From assembly GCA_947259075.1 (NCBI GenBank), contig CAMYKQ010000042.1, positions 42,615 through 106,614 on the forward strand: DNA of 64,000 nucleotides, given 5' to 3'. Shown here piece after piece: positions 41,522 through 50,020 of the stretch. The notes under the pieces were generated by a model. That model had not been told where the DNA came from. It searched no databases and saw nothing but the letters and a program-made list of their open reading frames with translations. This DNA is from an uncultured Gammaproteobacteria bacterium (lineage in GTDB: Bacteria; Pseudomonadota; Gammaproteobacteria; DRLM01). The translations under genes were made by a program, and so were the position numbers. Position 1 is the stretch's first letter, and every line of letters starts with the position of its first letter.

Positions 41522-42361
41522 TTACATATTAGCAACGCGATTGGCCTCGTTAGTAAATTTGCCGTTGAAGGGCTCGACCACATTAGCCAAATAGCGCTCG
41601 ACACGCCGTACATATCTGAATTTGGATGGATCCACAACGCGTTTCGCCGCGTTCGGCCCCACGTTATATGCGACCAAGGCTTGGTAATCGCTATCGAATC
41701 TCTTGCGTAGATATTTTAAGTACGCTGAGGCGATACGAATATTGAATTCGTCATCGGAGATTAAACGGGCGATTAATTGCTCATCAGTACGGAAATGGCC
41801 AAACTTCGGTTTATGACGCAATACATCCCGAGCTGCCGAAACCTTAACCTGCATCACGCCATAAGAGCGTTTACCCAACGGCGCCGACATATGGCCCAAA
41901 CGCCCCAGTTGCCCAGCAATGGTTTCTTGCATCAACACTGCTTGCAAAAATTTGGCGTGTGACTCCCTACCATCTTCGTAACCAATCTTAAAAGTCAGGC
42001 TAAGCAGGTCCAACTGCTCGCCGGTCAACCATGCCTTACCCAAAGGATTCCACAAACTCTCTCCCTTGTCGTGACTAGTGGATACCACGCTAAATTCACG
42101 GAAACTGGGAAGCCACGAGGTATCAAAAAAAGCACGGGAGACCGCAGGCGTATCACTGACCGTAATCATGGTGTCGTCCTCTGCATCCACCATGCAATGA
42201 AGCGTGAACACACTGTCCGCCGCAGGGGCATCCGGTATGGGCACGACAAGATTCGCCACTGCCACGGCGGTTACTATAGGCGCGGCAAATAACAACGCTT
42301 TCAGTCCACCATGAACATTGGGACGCGTATCAAGCTGCACATGTTGCTCGCACGGCACCAC
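41522..42361 (-). CDS. Lytic transglycosylase (SLT domain) protein
   Basis: A 279-residue protein. A hydrophobic N-terminal segment (ALLFAAPIVTAVAVANLVV) serves as signal or anchor. The C-terminal half is an SLT domain: catalytic Glu in VLMQETIAG, SYGVMQVK (GxMQ motif) and ALVAYNVGPNAAK (AYNxG motif). It is predicted to cleave peptidoglycan between MurNAc and GlcNAc in the periplasm. GTG 42361 is the start because GGAGG lies eight to nine bases upstream. The about 110-residue middle region is not recognised. Confidence 0.8.
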   Translation of the reverse strand: MVPCEQHVQLDTRPNVHGGLKALLFAAPIVTAVAVANLVVPIPDAPAADSVFTLHCMVDAEDDTMITVSDTPAVSRAFFDTSWLPSFREFSVVSTSHDKGESLWNPLGKAWLTGEQLDLLSLTFKIGYEDGRESHAKFLQAVLMQETIAGQLGRLGHMSAPLGKRSYGVMQVKVSAARDVLRHKPKFGHFRTDEQLIARLISDDEFNIRIASAYLKYLRKRFDSDYQALVAYNVGPNAAKRVVDPSKFRYVRRVERYLANVVEPFNGKFTNEANRVANM

Positions 42362-42815
42362 GGTCTCGCCTCCATCACTGCCAAATAATCAGTTTGTTGA
42401 GTTTGTGGTGGTTAGCCATGTCGCGAACAAGCGCGCTCCAGCCCATCTCCACCGTGAACAGCAGGTCAAGCCCGAGGGTACACCCGCCGGAAATGCCAAC
42501 AATACGATCGTAACCCAGGACTCTTCTGCTACTATCCAGGGACACCCCCGGTTTGCATAATGGCATAAGGGGACATAATTGCCTCCGTAACGATTTGATT
42601 TTATTACGTCAGCGCAAATAGTGGGCTAATTATATCAGCCCCCACCGCAACGAGTACAGCCAAGCCCGCCAGGCGAACTGGCGCGGCAACTGGAATCATA
42701 GTCCGCGCGCATTATAATTAGGCGCCGTGAAGCTTTTATCACCGTTCGCCCCGTACCACACAAATCCGTATATGTAATGGCAACGCACCATTGATTTTGG
42801 CGCCATCACAACCAG
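42362..42815. other. 454-bp AT-richer region without a supported gene
   Basis: It contains a 6-bp hairpin (CGCCAG/CTGGCG, 42667-42683) and a palindromic ATTATAAT at 42711-42718 that could serve as a -10 on either strand. A 63-codon frame at 42375-42566 shows no family resemblance. Confidence 0.4.
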
Positions 42816-43061
42816 TTAACTTACTTTAAATTTAAACCGGCCCTGCATGGGAAAATTAACCACGCCTTGCTGCTTGCGCAGAGCACGCAGATAGAGTTTG
42901 GCGGCACGAAACCCTTCACGGAACGAGAGTTTAAAATATTTTATCTGATCCAAATTTCCGCCTTTAATTCCGTGTTCAAACCCGGCTTCAAATACTTTTT
43001 TCTTGTACGAACGAGGTACCTTGACCCCTACCTCTTCGGGGGCGAGATGGCTATTTTTCAT
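42816..43061 (-). CDS. Small basic protein of unknown function
   Basis: An 81-residue, strongly basic protein. ATG 43061 is well supported by AAGGAGG about nine bases upstream. The spacing of FEAGFEHGIKGG and FREGFRAAKLYLRAL loosely recalls ribosome modulation factor (a Gly-x-x-x-Gly helix followed by a WREA-like helix), but the similarity is too slight for a name. It is monocistronic and could be a nucleic-acid- or ribosome-binding protein. Confidence 0.65.
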   Translation of the reverse strand: MKNSHLAPEEVGVKVPRSYKKKVFEAGFEHGIKGGNLDQIKYFKLSFREGFRAAKLYLRALRKQQGVVNFPMQGRFKFKVS

Positions 43062-43183
43062 GGTACACAACCTCCTTCAAGAACCCATGCTCTTAAAGAG
43101 GTTGTCGGACCATAAGAACCTCACTTTAACGCTTCACAAAAACATCAGTAAAATGCCCATCACCAACATACTTTAACCGCGAA

Positions 43184-43870
43184 TTAAACACTTAAGGTGC
43201 CAAAACCACCGCAAGCGGAATCATAACGCAACAATTCGCCCGAACCGATATCGAAATACCAGCCATGACAGCGTAAATAGCCTTGTGCGACACGCTCATT
43301 TATCCAAGGAAACGTCAGCAAATTCTGTATGGACGAACGTATCGCCGCCTGTTCGCAAAATCGGGCGCGGTCCTCCGGCGTTTGCAAAGCGCGATTATTG
43401 AGAGTGTCATTGCGCGCACCATCGGCGATACTCATCCATGACGCGACAAAATCCCGTGGCTGCGCGCCATCGCTGCCCTGCAATAGTGCTTGTATGCCCC
43501 CGCACTGGGCATGCCCAACCACGATAATGTGTTGTACGTTCAGACCACACACCGCGAACTCCAGCGCGGCACTGGTGCCATGATGACGTCCGTCCGGGTC
43601 GTAAGGGGGCACCAGATTGGCCACGTTGCGGATAATGAACAAGTCACCTGGCTCGCAATCCAAAATAATGGCTGGATCGACCCGCGAATCACAACAAGCC
43701 ACGACCGCGACCGCGGGCGCCTGCCCTTTCTTCGCCAGCTTGGCGAACAGCTCAGGTTCTTGGTGAAAATATTGATCGCGAAAGCGCTTATAGCCCTCAA
43801 GCAATTTATCAACCGGATCCACTACCAACTCCTCCTGCGAAACAACCGGCATGATAATTGCGTTTGGCAT
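43184..43870 (-). CDS. Beta-class carbonic anhydrase
   Basis: A 228-residue enzyme interconverting CO2 and bicarbonate. Zinc ligands and the catalytic dyad are visible: Cys and Asp-Arg in ACCDSRVDP, and His/Cys in VVGHAQCGGI. The mid-motif LVPPYDPDG is typical of the bacterial Can/CynT type. No signal peptide. ATG 43870 lacks a clear ribosome site; ATG 43852 is an alternative that keeps all catalytic residues. Confidence 0.94.
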   Translation of the reverse strand: MPNAIIMPVVSQEELVVDPVDKLLEGYKRFRDQYFHQEPELFAKLAKKGQAPAVAVVACCDSRVDPAIILDCEPGDLFIIRNVANLVPPYDPDGRHHGTSAALEFAVCGLNVQHIIVVGHAQCGGIQALLQGSDGAQPRDFVASWMSIADGARNDTLNNRALQTPEDRARFCEQAAIRSSIQNLLTFPWINERVAQGYLRCHGWYFDIGSGELLRYDSACGGFGTLSV

Positions 43871-44202
43871 AATGCGCCAGATGAACTAACGAAAATTTTC
43901 AAGTAATTGCTCATGGAAAAACAACTAAACCCAAATCAGTTGCAATCATGGCTTGTCTTTGCGGCCGATATCGCTACAATACCGCCCCCGATCGGACTCC
44001 CGCAACGCACACGCCCTTTCCGCAACATGCCGCCTCCACCACGATGCGAAAAGCCAGGTAGCAAACAAAATACTGGATATTGTATTCATGCGTTACCGGA
44101 ATCATGAAGACCAGCGAGGGCTAAACATTTTCTTAAGTTTATTATCACACCAATATTGTGCGTAGTTACCATAGCCATGCGGTACGAAAGAGGTTCGAAA
44201 TC
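43871..44202. other. Divergent intergenic region
   Basis: About 330 bp between the carbonic anhydrase and cytochrome genes. Short frames (e.g. 43907-44107) lack protein-like features. No RNA gene is recognised. The only clear signal is the AGAGG ribosome site before 44203. Confidence 0.4.
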
Positions 44203-44952
44203 ATGAGCAGTAAGACACAACACCACTATCCATTATTTAATGACCTACCCATCAGCTTGAAGGCGCTCTACATCAATATTTTGCTGGTGATGGGAATTGG
44301 ATATATTTTCGCGATGATTCAAATCTACGAAGTTCACGCGGGACGTGATGGCAAGCCCACTCTTTCTGTAGAAGATATTCGAATCGCCTACAGCGGCAGC
44401 AAATCCGACACGCGACTGGAGATCGCCCTTAAAGGCCCGATGAGCAGCATGCTTTCAGCACAAGAACGAAACATCATCGTGGAATGGGTAAGAAATGGCG
44501 GTAAAGAAGAAAACTACCAGTCACAAGTCCTGCCTATCATCGAAGCCCGCTGCCTGATGTGCCATGACGGATCCAATCCGCACATTCCAAGCCTGAAAAA
44601 TTATTCTGACATAAAAAACGTCGCCCAACTTGATACAGGCGTCAGCATCGGCACTTTAGTACGCGTCTCGCATATTCATCTTTTCGGTCTAACCTTCATT
44701 TTTGGATTAATGGGTCTAATTTTCAGTCACGCGCATATGCGTAGCCAATTGTTGAAAACGGCAATAATCTGCATCCCCTTCGTCGCTATTTTTCTCGACA
44801 TCGCTTCATGGTGGCTCACAAAAGTTTCCGGCCTCTTCGCGTACGTGGTTATTATCGGCGGTTCGCTCATGGGTCTAGCCTTTGCCGTGCAATGGCTTCT
44901 CAGTTTCTATCAAATAATATTTTCAAATCGTGCGGCCCGATTTAAGCAATAA
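44203..44952 (+). CDS. Membrane protein with a single c-type haem motif
   Basis: A 249-residue protein. Membrane helix 1 is at about 20-43. A periplasmic domain of about 110 residues carries one CxxCH motif (CLMCH, Cys117-His121), with the His-Pro context of haem c domains (MCHDGSNPHIPSL). Three more helices follow (about 160-178, 184-205, 212-235). AGAGG precedes ATG 44203; the longer frame from 44158 is less likely. It resembles small membrane monohaem proteins coded in environmental proteobacteria, for which I know no assigned role. Haem attachment and periplasmic facing are inferred. Confidence 0.75.
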   Translation: MSSKTQHHYPLFNDLPISLKALYINILLVMGIGYIFAMIQIYEVHAGRDGKPTLSVEDIRIAYSGSKSDTRLEIALKGPMSSMLSAQERNIIVEWVRNGGKEENYQSQVLPIIEARCLMCHDGSNPHIPSLKNYSDIKNVAQLDTGVSIGTLVRVSHIHLFGLTFIFGLMGLIFSHAHMRSQLLKTAIICIPFVAIFLDIASWWLTKVSGLFAYVVIIGGSLMGLAFAVQWLLSFYQIIFSNRAARFKQ

Positions 44953-45488
44953 ACATTCAATCAATTATTCTGGGATTGCCAAAATGGGAATATAGCGGTC
45001 GCTCCATACTATGTTGGCGCCGAGTAAAACTGATCGCCTGTGATTATTGACAATTGACTACGCGTTTAGCGACGCAGCGCACTACATAACTGTGGATTAA
45101 TAGACTCAACTGCGGCGCTACTGACCTTCTTTTTAGATTATTGGAATTGGCGGCCAGAATCAGAATTGGTGACTTCCTCCGCGGGCGCAGCCACTGTGAT
45201 GCCCTCCTAAATTTAATGCAATCCTTGGCGGATGCACTGCTGCGCGGGTATGACATCCAGCGCCAAACAGCGTTGGCTCTAACTTGCCGACGGCCTCTGC
45301 GCCGTCCAGCACCTTCAACCACTTCATTTAAAAATTTTTCTTACGTTTCGCCCCGATTACTATTTTTTAGAGGGAACGAATAACCCTCAAGCATATCTTG
45401 ATTCTTGATTAACTACGGGCTGACTTCTTACGCTATTTTCACGACTTGAACTGCTAAATCGCTTAAAAAATCAATTCAACCACGAAGA
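44953..45488. other. 536-bp region without a supported gene
   Basis: AT-richer than the genome average. Two mutually overlapping short frames (45044-45322 minus, 45141-45383 plus) have no ribosome site or family signal. It may include a decayed gene, but I cannot identify one. Confidence 0.4.
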
Positions 45489-45695
45489 TTAATTAACCAT
45501 ATTGACAGATACGGCATGCAGACCTTTAGGACCCGCTTCAACTTCATAGTTGACCTGCTGCCCCTCCGACAATGTCCGGAAACCATCACCTTGAATTGCA
45601 CTAAAATGCACAAAGACGTCTTCACTGCCATCCTCAGGTGCAATGAATCCATAGCCTTTCGCGTTATTAAACCACTTCACGGTACCAGTACGCAT
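45489..45695 (-). CDS. Cold-shock family nucleic-acid-binding protein
   Basis: A 68-residue single cold-shock domain with both RNA-binding motifs: [10 protein letters not shown] (RNP1) and DVFVHFSAI (RNP2). The start [12 protein letters not shown] is canonical. Members act as RNA chaperones. About 290 bp of non-coding DNA precedes it, room for the long 5' leader typical of cspA-type genes. Confidence 0.95.
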   Translation of the reverse strand: MRTGTVKWFNNAKGYGFIAPEDGSEDVFVHFSAIQGDGFRTLSEGQQVNYEVEAGPKGLHAVSVNMVN

Positions 45696-46017
45696 AGCAA
45701 ACTACCTCACCCCATCGTCATAGTTATTGCCCATCTACCAGGCTTGTAAAAACCCAATAAAACCCTCCCAACCTTCAGGGCATTTAGGAGTATAGTAAAT
45801 CGACTATTCATACGCCATTGTAATAAACCCTAATTATTAGTATTTCGCTCTAATCTAATTAAGGAAACTTATTTCAAGGCCACGAGAATTGTAGAGAATT
45901 GTCAGCAAGTCAAAACGATGGTAGCTGATTTTTCCACAGTCACGCACACTATTAAGCACTGCCCCAATAGCGAAGCCCCAACACCTGAGGGATGCTATCA
46001 ATATAATTGCGTTAAGT

Positions 46018-46659
46018 ATGGGGCTTGCCTGGGCGAGCGGCATTAATCTATATGCGGCCATTCTTATGCTTGGCCTACTGGGTGCCACCGGCAATATTAA
46101 CCTGCCTCCAGAGTTGGAAACTCTCACGGAACCTGCGGTATTAGTTGCGGCTAGCTTTATGTACTGCATGGAGTTTTTCGCCGATAAAATACCCGGCGTG
46201 GATAACGCTTGGGACGCGCTGCACACCTTTATCCGCATCCCTGCTGGCGCAGTGCTGGCAGCGGGCGCTGTAGGTGACGTCAACGTCGCCACCACGCTGG
46301 CCGCGGGCTTGGTGGGTGGTAGCATTACCGCCAGCACGCATGCCTATAAAGCAGGCAGCCGCGCCCTCATCAACGCCTCACCTGAACCGATTAGCAACGG
46401 GCTGACATCACTCACTGAAGACCTGATGGTCATCATGGGACTGTGGTCAGCACTGCATTACCCGGTCTTGTTTTTAATTCTACTCGGGTTCTTTTTTATG
46501 ATATTGATCTGGTTATTGCCGAAACTGTGCCGGGGCATCCGTTCGCTGGCAAGCCGTATTATATCTTTCTTCGCTGGCGTAAAAAAACGCCGCCGAGCGC
46601 TGCATCAACACCAAATCCGGCCCTTTTGGTACAGCGCTCCGAACAAGATTGAAGGGTGA
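46018..46659 (+). CDS. DUF4126 family membrane protein (true start probably upstream of 46018)
   Basis: A 213-residue hydrophobic protein from the first ATG. The DUF4126 core is clear: WASGINLYAAILMLGLLG, FFADKIPGVDNAWDALHTFIR and TASTHAYKAGSRALINASPEP. The family normally starts with a short M-D-x-hydrophobic segment before GLAWASG. Here that segment (DAINIIALS) is coded in frame from 45991 but has no ATG, GTG or TTG. A CTG at 45985 with GAAG upstream is the only near-cognate start. The C-terminal 25 residues are basic and atypical. It could be an intact gene with a rare start, or one with a recently lost start. Confidence 0.8.
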   Translation: MGLAWASGINLYAAILMLGLLGATGNINLPPELETLTEPAVLVAASFMYCMEFFADKIPGVDNAWDALHTFIRIPAGAVLAAGAVGDVNVATTLAAGLVGGSITASTHAYKAGSRALINASPEPISNGLTSLTEDLMVIMGLWSALHYPVLFLILLGFFFMILIWLLPKLCRGIRSLASRIISFFAGVKKRRRALHQHQIRPFWYSAPNKIEG

Positions 46660-46854
46660 TTCGGGACAGTACCGTAATCAGCAATAACGCGAAAAATATT
46701 TCTCACGCCACGCAAACACGCCATGGTTATTCCATCATCCATCAGTGTTGAAATGCACATGAAGGTCCAATCGAACGCTCACAGTCGTGCAGCGTCCATC
46801 AATAGCGATTTGACATGGGCGGCGGCGAGCACCCAAGAAATGACCTGGTGCGAA

Positions 46855-47331
46855 TTACAGCTGACGCGCGAGAAGCAGCGCGTCTTCCCGGCCGTTGCGG
46901 GCGGGGTAATATCTTTTTCGAAGCCCTATTTCATTGAAGCCAAACTTCTCATACAAGCCGCGAGCGGCATCGTTGGATGGCCTTACCTCGAGAAACAACA
47001 TTTCGGCGCCGAGCCGGCGGGCTTGTTCAATCACATCAACAAGCAGCATCCCCGCATAACCACGGCCGCGCGCTTCCGGGCACACGCATAGATTTAAAAT
47101 ATGTGCTTCACCCGCCCCCCCCGACATCACCGCATAACCGCGGGGCCGCCCCTCTTCCTCTAAAATACGGCAATAATATCCCGAGCGGATACAATCTCGA
47201 AAATTCACTTCGCTCCATGAGAATTCATAGGCGCGCACTTCAATAGCCATGACTGCTGCCATATCAGCTACCCCCATACGACGCAGAATTATACGATCCG
47301 AGGATTCACTATTTGAGATCCGCGCACTCAT
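46855..47331 (-). CDS. rimI: Ribosomal-protein-alanine N-acetyltransferase RimI
   Basis: A 158-residue GNAT enzyme that acetylates the N-terminal Ala of ribosomal protein S18. The acetyl-CoA loop is ARGRGYAGMLL, and FLEVRPSNDAARGLYEKFGF plus KRYYPARNGREDALLL are RimI signatures. It is the last gene of a leftward operon with leuA and the uracil-DNA glycosylase. Confidence 0.93.
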   Translation of the reverse strand: MSARISNSESSDRIILRRMGVADMAAVMAIEVRAYEFSWSEVNFRDCIRSGYYCRILEEEGRPRGYAVMSGGAGEAHILNLCVCPEARGRGYAGMLLVDVIEQARRLGAEMLFLEVRPSNDAARGLYEKFGFNEIGLRKRYYPARNGREDALLLARQL

Positions 47332-47339
47332 ACATGATT

Positions 47340-48092
47340 TTAATTATTGTTAGGAAGGACCGGCGCCGCGATCTCACGGGCAAGCTGCAAATCACGCCAG
47401 GCCTTGCGCTTCTCTTTGGGCGAGCGCAGCAGATAGGCCGGATGATAGGTCACCACGAGGGGAATGCCGGCCTCGCCGTAACGCTGGCACTTACCTCGCA
47501 AAGCGCCCACCGTCGCGGTGGTGTTCAGCAGATTTTGCGCGGCGATGCGTCCCACCGCGAGTATCAATTTAGGTTGAATCAAGGCAATCTGACGCTGTAA
47601 ATACGGCGCGCAACTATCGGCCTCTTCCGGCTGCGGGTCACGGTTGTTGGGTGGACGGCATTTGACGATATTGGCGATGTACGCATCCTCGCGCTTCAAA
47701 CCCACCGCCAGCAACATATTATTGAGCAATTTGCCGGCGCGGCCGACGAAGGGTTCGCCTTGGCGGTCTTCATCCGCCCCCGGCGCCTCGCCGATAATCA
47801 TCCATCGCGCTTGCTGATTGCCCACGCCGAACACTGCTTGAGTACGGCCTTTGTGCAATGCACACTGGGTACAGGCCAGCACCCGTTGGCGCAAGTGCAT
47901 CCAATCCAAGGTGGCGACCGCATTATATGGCAGCGGAGACGAAGCCTCATGTGCCGCGCTCGCAGGCACGGGATCGCCGCTGGATGGTGAACTCATCACC
48001 GCATTCGTCCCACCCTGCCCGCGCCGCAACCACGTCTGAATACCCATGGCATTCAGATAGTGGAAACGGCGCGCGGAATCGGGGTTGCTCAT
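47340..48092 (-). CDS. Uracil-DNA glycosylase, family 4 (iron-sulfur type)
   Basis: A 250-residue protein. Family-4 signatures include [10 protein letters not shown] (two of the four [4Fe-4S] Cys), motif [18 protein letters not shown], the central FeS Cys in [12 protein letters not shown], and motif [12 protein letters not shown]. An about 60-residue N-terminal extension carries a low-complexity linker. It removes uracil from DNA. It starts 3 bp after leuA ends and 8 bp before rimI, so all three are probably co-transcribed. Confidence 0.93.
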   Translation of the reverse strand: MSNPDSARRFHYLNAMGIQTWLRRGQGGTNAVMSSPSSGDPVPASAAHEASSPLPYNAVATLDWMHLRQRVLACTQCALHKGRTQAVFGVGNQQARWMIIGEAPGADEDRQGEPFVGRAGKLLNNMLLAVGLKREDAYIANIVKCRPPNNRDPQPEEADSCAPYLQRQIALIQPKLILAVGRIAAQNLLNTTATVGALRGKCQRYGEAGIPLVVTYHPAYLLRSPKEKRKAWRDLQLAREIAAPVLPNNN

Positions 48093-48095
48093 GAG

Positions 48096-49631
48096 TTACA
48101 GCTGCGGATGTGCCCGCTGCGCGGGTTCGAACATCTTGTTCAAGGCGTGAATATAGGCCTTGGCCGAGGCGATGACGATATCCGTATCCGCGCCCTGGCC
48201 GTTGACGATGCGTCCGCCCTTCTCCACCCGTACAGTGACCTCACCCTGCGAGTCGGTGCCGCTGGTGATGGCGTTCACGGAGTAGAGCAGCAAACTGGTG
48301 CCGCTTTGCGCGATGCTTTCGATGGCTTTGAAGGCCGCGTCCACCGGCCCGTCTCCGCGCGCCACCGCCTGTTTCTCCACGCCATCGAACCACAGCGTCA
48401 CCGTCGCCTCCGGGGTCTCGCCGGTCTCGGAAGACACCTTCGAATACACCAATTTGATACGCTCGTTTTCCGCCGCCAAATTGGTGTCGGTCACCAAGGC
48501 CTGTAAATCTTCGTCATAGATTTCGTGCTTCTTGTCGGCGAGTTCTTTGAAACGCATGAAGGCCGCGTTGAGCTCATCCTCCGAGGTGAAGTCGATGTCC
48601 AATTCCTTCAAGCGGGTACGGAAGGCGTTGCGCCCCGAGTGTTTGCCCAGCACCATGCGGTTGGCGCTCCAGCCCACGTCTTGAGCGCGCATGATTTCGT
48701 AGGTCTCGCGGCTCTTGAGCACACCGTCCTGATGAATGCCGGATTCGTGCGCGAAGGCATTGGCGCCGACGATGGCCTTATTAGGCTGCACCGCGAAACC
48801 GGTGATACTCGATATCAAGCGGCTGCAGGCGACGATGTGCGTGCTGTCCAGATCGACATTACAAGGAAAGACATCCTGCCGCGTCCGCACCGCCATCACG
48901 ATCTCTTCCAGCGCCGCGTTACCCGCGCGCTCGCCGAGGCCGTTGATGGTGCACTCCACTTGCCGCGCGCCGTTCATCACGGCCGAGAGTGAATTGGCCA
49001 CCGCCAAGCCGAGATCGTTGTGACAATGCACGGAGAAAATCGCCTTGTCCGCATTGGGCACGCGCTCGATGAGTTGCCGCAGCAAATCGCCGAACTGGTG
49101 GGGCATGGCATAGCCCACGGTATCGGGGATATTAATAGTACGCGCACCGGCGGCGATCACCGCCTCGATGACCCGGCAGAGAAAATCGATCTCCGAGCGT
49201 CCGGCGTCCTCGGGCGAGAATTCCACGTTGTCGGTGTACTGCCGCGCGCGCTTCACCGCCCGCACCGCTTGCTCCACCACTTGGTCGGGCTCCATGCGCA
49301 ACTTCATTTTCATGTGGATGGGCGAAGTGGCGATGAAGGTGTGGATGCGCGCCGAATTCGCGCCCTTGAGCGCCTCGGCGGCGCGATCGATGTCCTTGTC
49401 CACCGCGCGGGCCAAGCCGCACACCGTGCTCTCGGTCACCGCCTTCGCCACCGCCTGCACCGACTCGAAGTCACCCACGCTGGCGATGGGGAAGCCCGCC
49501 TCGATAATATCCACCCCCATGCGCTCCAGGGCCTTGGCCACCCGGAGCTTCTCCTCTTTGGTCATCGAGGCGCCGGGGCTCTGCTCGCCGTCGCGCAAGG
49601 TGGTGTCGAAAATAAATAATTTGTCTTTCAT
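48096..49631 (-). CDS. leuA: 2-isopropylmalate synthase
   Basis: A 511-residue enzyme for the first committed step of leucine synthesis (acetyl-CoA plus 2-oxoisovalerate). The TIM-barrel catalytic part has [16 protein letters not shown] and the metal-binding HxH in [12 protein letters not shown]. The C-terminal LeuA regulatory domain for leucine feedback is present (about 395-505). ATG 49631 has GGAGAG six bases upstream; a TTG at 49643 is unlikely. It is preceded by a leader region with a Leu-rich ORF and alternative hairpins. Confidence 0.97.
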   Translation of the reverse strand: MKDKLFIFDTTLRDGEQSPGASMTKEEKLRVAKALERMGVDIIEAGFPIASVGDFESVQAVAKAVTESTVCGLARAVDKDIDRAAEALKGANSARIHTFIATSPIHMKMKLRMEPDQVVEQAVRAVKRARQYTDNVEFSPEDAGRSEIDFLCRVIEAVIAAGARTINIPDTVGYAMPHQFGDLLRQLIERVPNADKAIFSVHCHNDLGLAVANSLSAVMNGARQVECTINGLGERAGNAALEEIVMAVRTRQDVFPCNVDLDSTHIVACSRLISSITGFAVQPNKAIVGANAFAHESGIHQDGVLKSRETYEIMRAQDVGWSANRMVLGKHSGRNAFRTRLKELDIDFTSEDELNAAFMRFKELADKKHEIYDEDLQALVTDTNLAAENERIKLVYSKVSSETGETPEATVTLWFDGVEKQAVARGDGPVDAAFKAIESIAQSGTSLLLYSVNAITSGTDSQGEVTVRVEKGGRIVNGQGADTDIVIASAKAYIHALNKMFEPAQRAHPQL

Positions 49632-49733
49632 GATGCTCTCCAAAACGCTTGCGACATGTTACCGGAGCGCCCTGGCCGCGGCAATGAACCGGGCCGCGCC
49701 GTGGGGCGCTACGCTCAATGGGATCAATTGGAT

Positions 49734-49779
49734 AGGTCCGCGGGGGGACCTTAAGGTAGATTAGTCTGCCTTACGGCAG
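49734..49779 (-). promoter_or_regulatory. Alternative hairpins of a putative leuA attenuator
   Basis: On the leftward transcript three stems follow one another. Hairpin 1 is 49779-49766 (CTGCC/GGCAG, with the leader stop codon in its loop). Hairpin 2 is 49772-49753 (AAGGCAGA/TCTACCTT, one G-U pair). Hairpin 3 is 49751-49734 (AGGTCC/GGACCT). Hairpins 1 and 2 share GGCAG and cannot form together. No U-tract follows hairpin 3, so a Rho-independent terminator is not evident. Confidence 0.5.
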
Positions 49780-49884
49780 TCGCAGGCGGGGCAGCAGGTC
49801 CAGCAGCAACGTGGCGCGTCCGCGCGACACCCCGGCCGCGATGGCGGGGGTGTCGGTATAGGCATTGTGCGCGTTTCGGGCCAT
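49771..49884 (-). CDS. Putative leucine leader peptide upstream of leuA (37 aa)
   Basis: A short ORF starting at ATG 49884. Its last 12 residues are LLLDLLPRLRLP: seven leucines, with the stop inside a hairpin loop. It lies about 140 bp before leuA on the same strand and just downstream of a TTGACA-N17-TTAAAG promoter. This matches the classic layout of a ribosome-mediated attenuator. The ribosome site (GAG close to ATG) is weak, and translation is unproven. Confidence 0.55.
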   Translation of the reverse strand: MARNAHNAYTDTPAIAAGVSRGRATLLLDLLPRLRLP

Positions 49885-49991
49885 AGTCTCGTCGGCATTC
49901 GGTGAGGTCTCTGAAAACTTTATCTCACGCCTCCCTGCGGGAGGGGCGGGGTGTGCCGCACAGCGCGACAAACCAAACAAACTCCCGCTCA

Positions 49992-50020
49992 CTTTAACCA
50001 GCGCTTGTAAGCACTGTCAA
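49992..50020 (-). promoter_or_regulatory. Promoter candidate for the leu leader/leuA operon
   Basis: Minus strand: perfect -35 TTGACA (50020-50015), 17-bp spacer, -10 TTAAAG (49997-49992). The leader ORF begins about 100 nt downstream. A hairpin (CCTCCC/GGGAGG, 49930-49944) lies in that leader. The -35 overlaps the stop of the PEP-CTERM-like gene. Confidence 0.6.

Noticed and set aside
45044..45383. Small genes in the gap before the cold-shock gene
   Set aside because: The frames on the two strands overlap each other, lack ribosome sites and show no recognisable family.
49885..49992. Longer (73-codon) version of the leu leader ORF
   Set aside because: Its GTG start lies at the -10 region, upstream of the expected transcript start.
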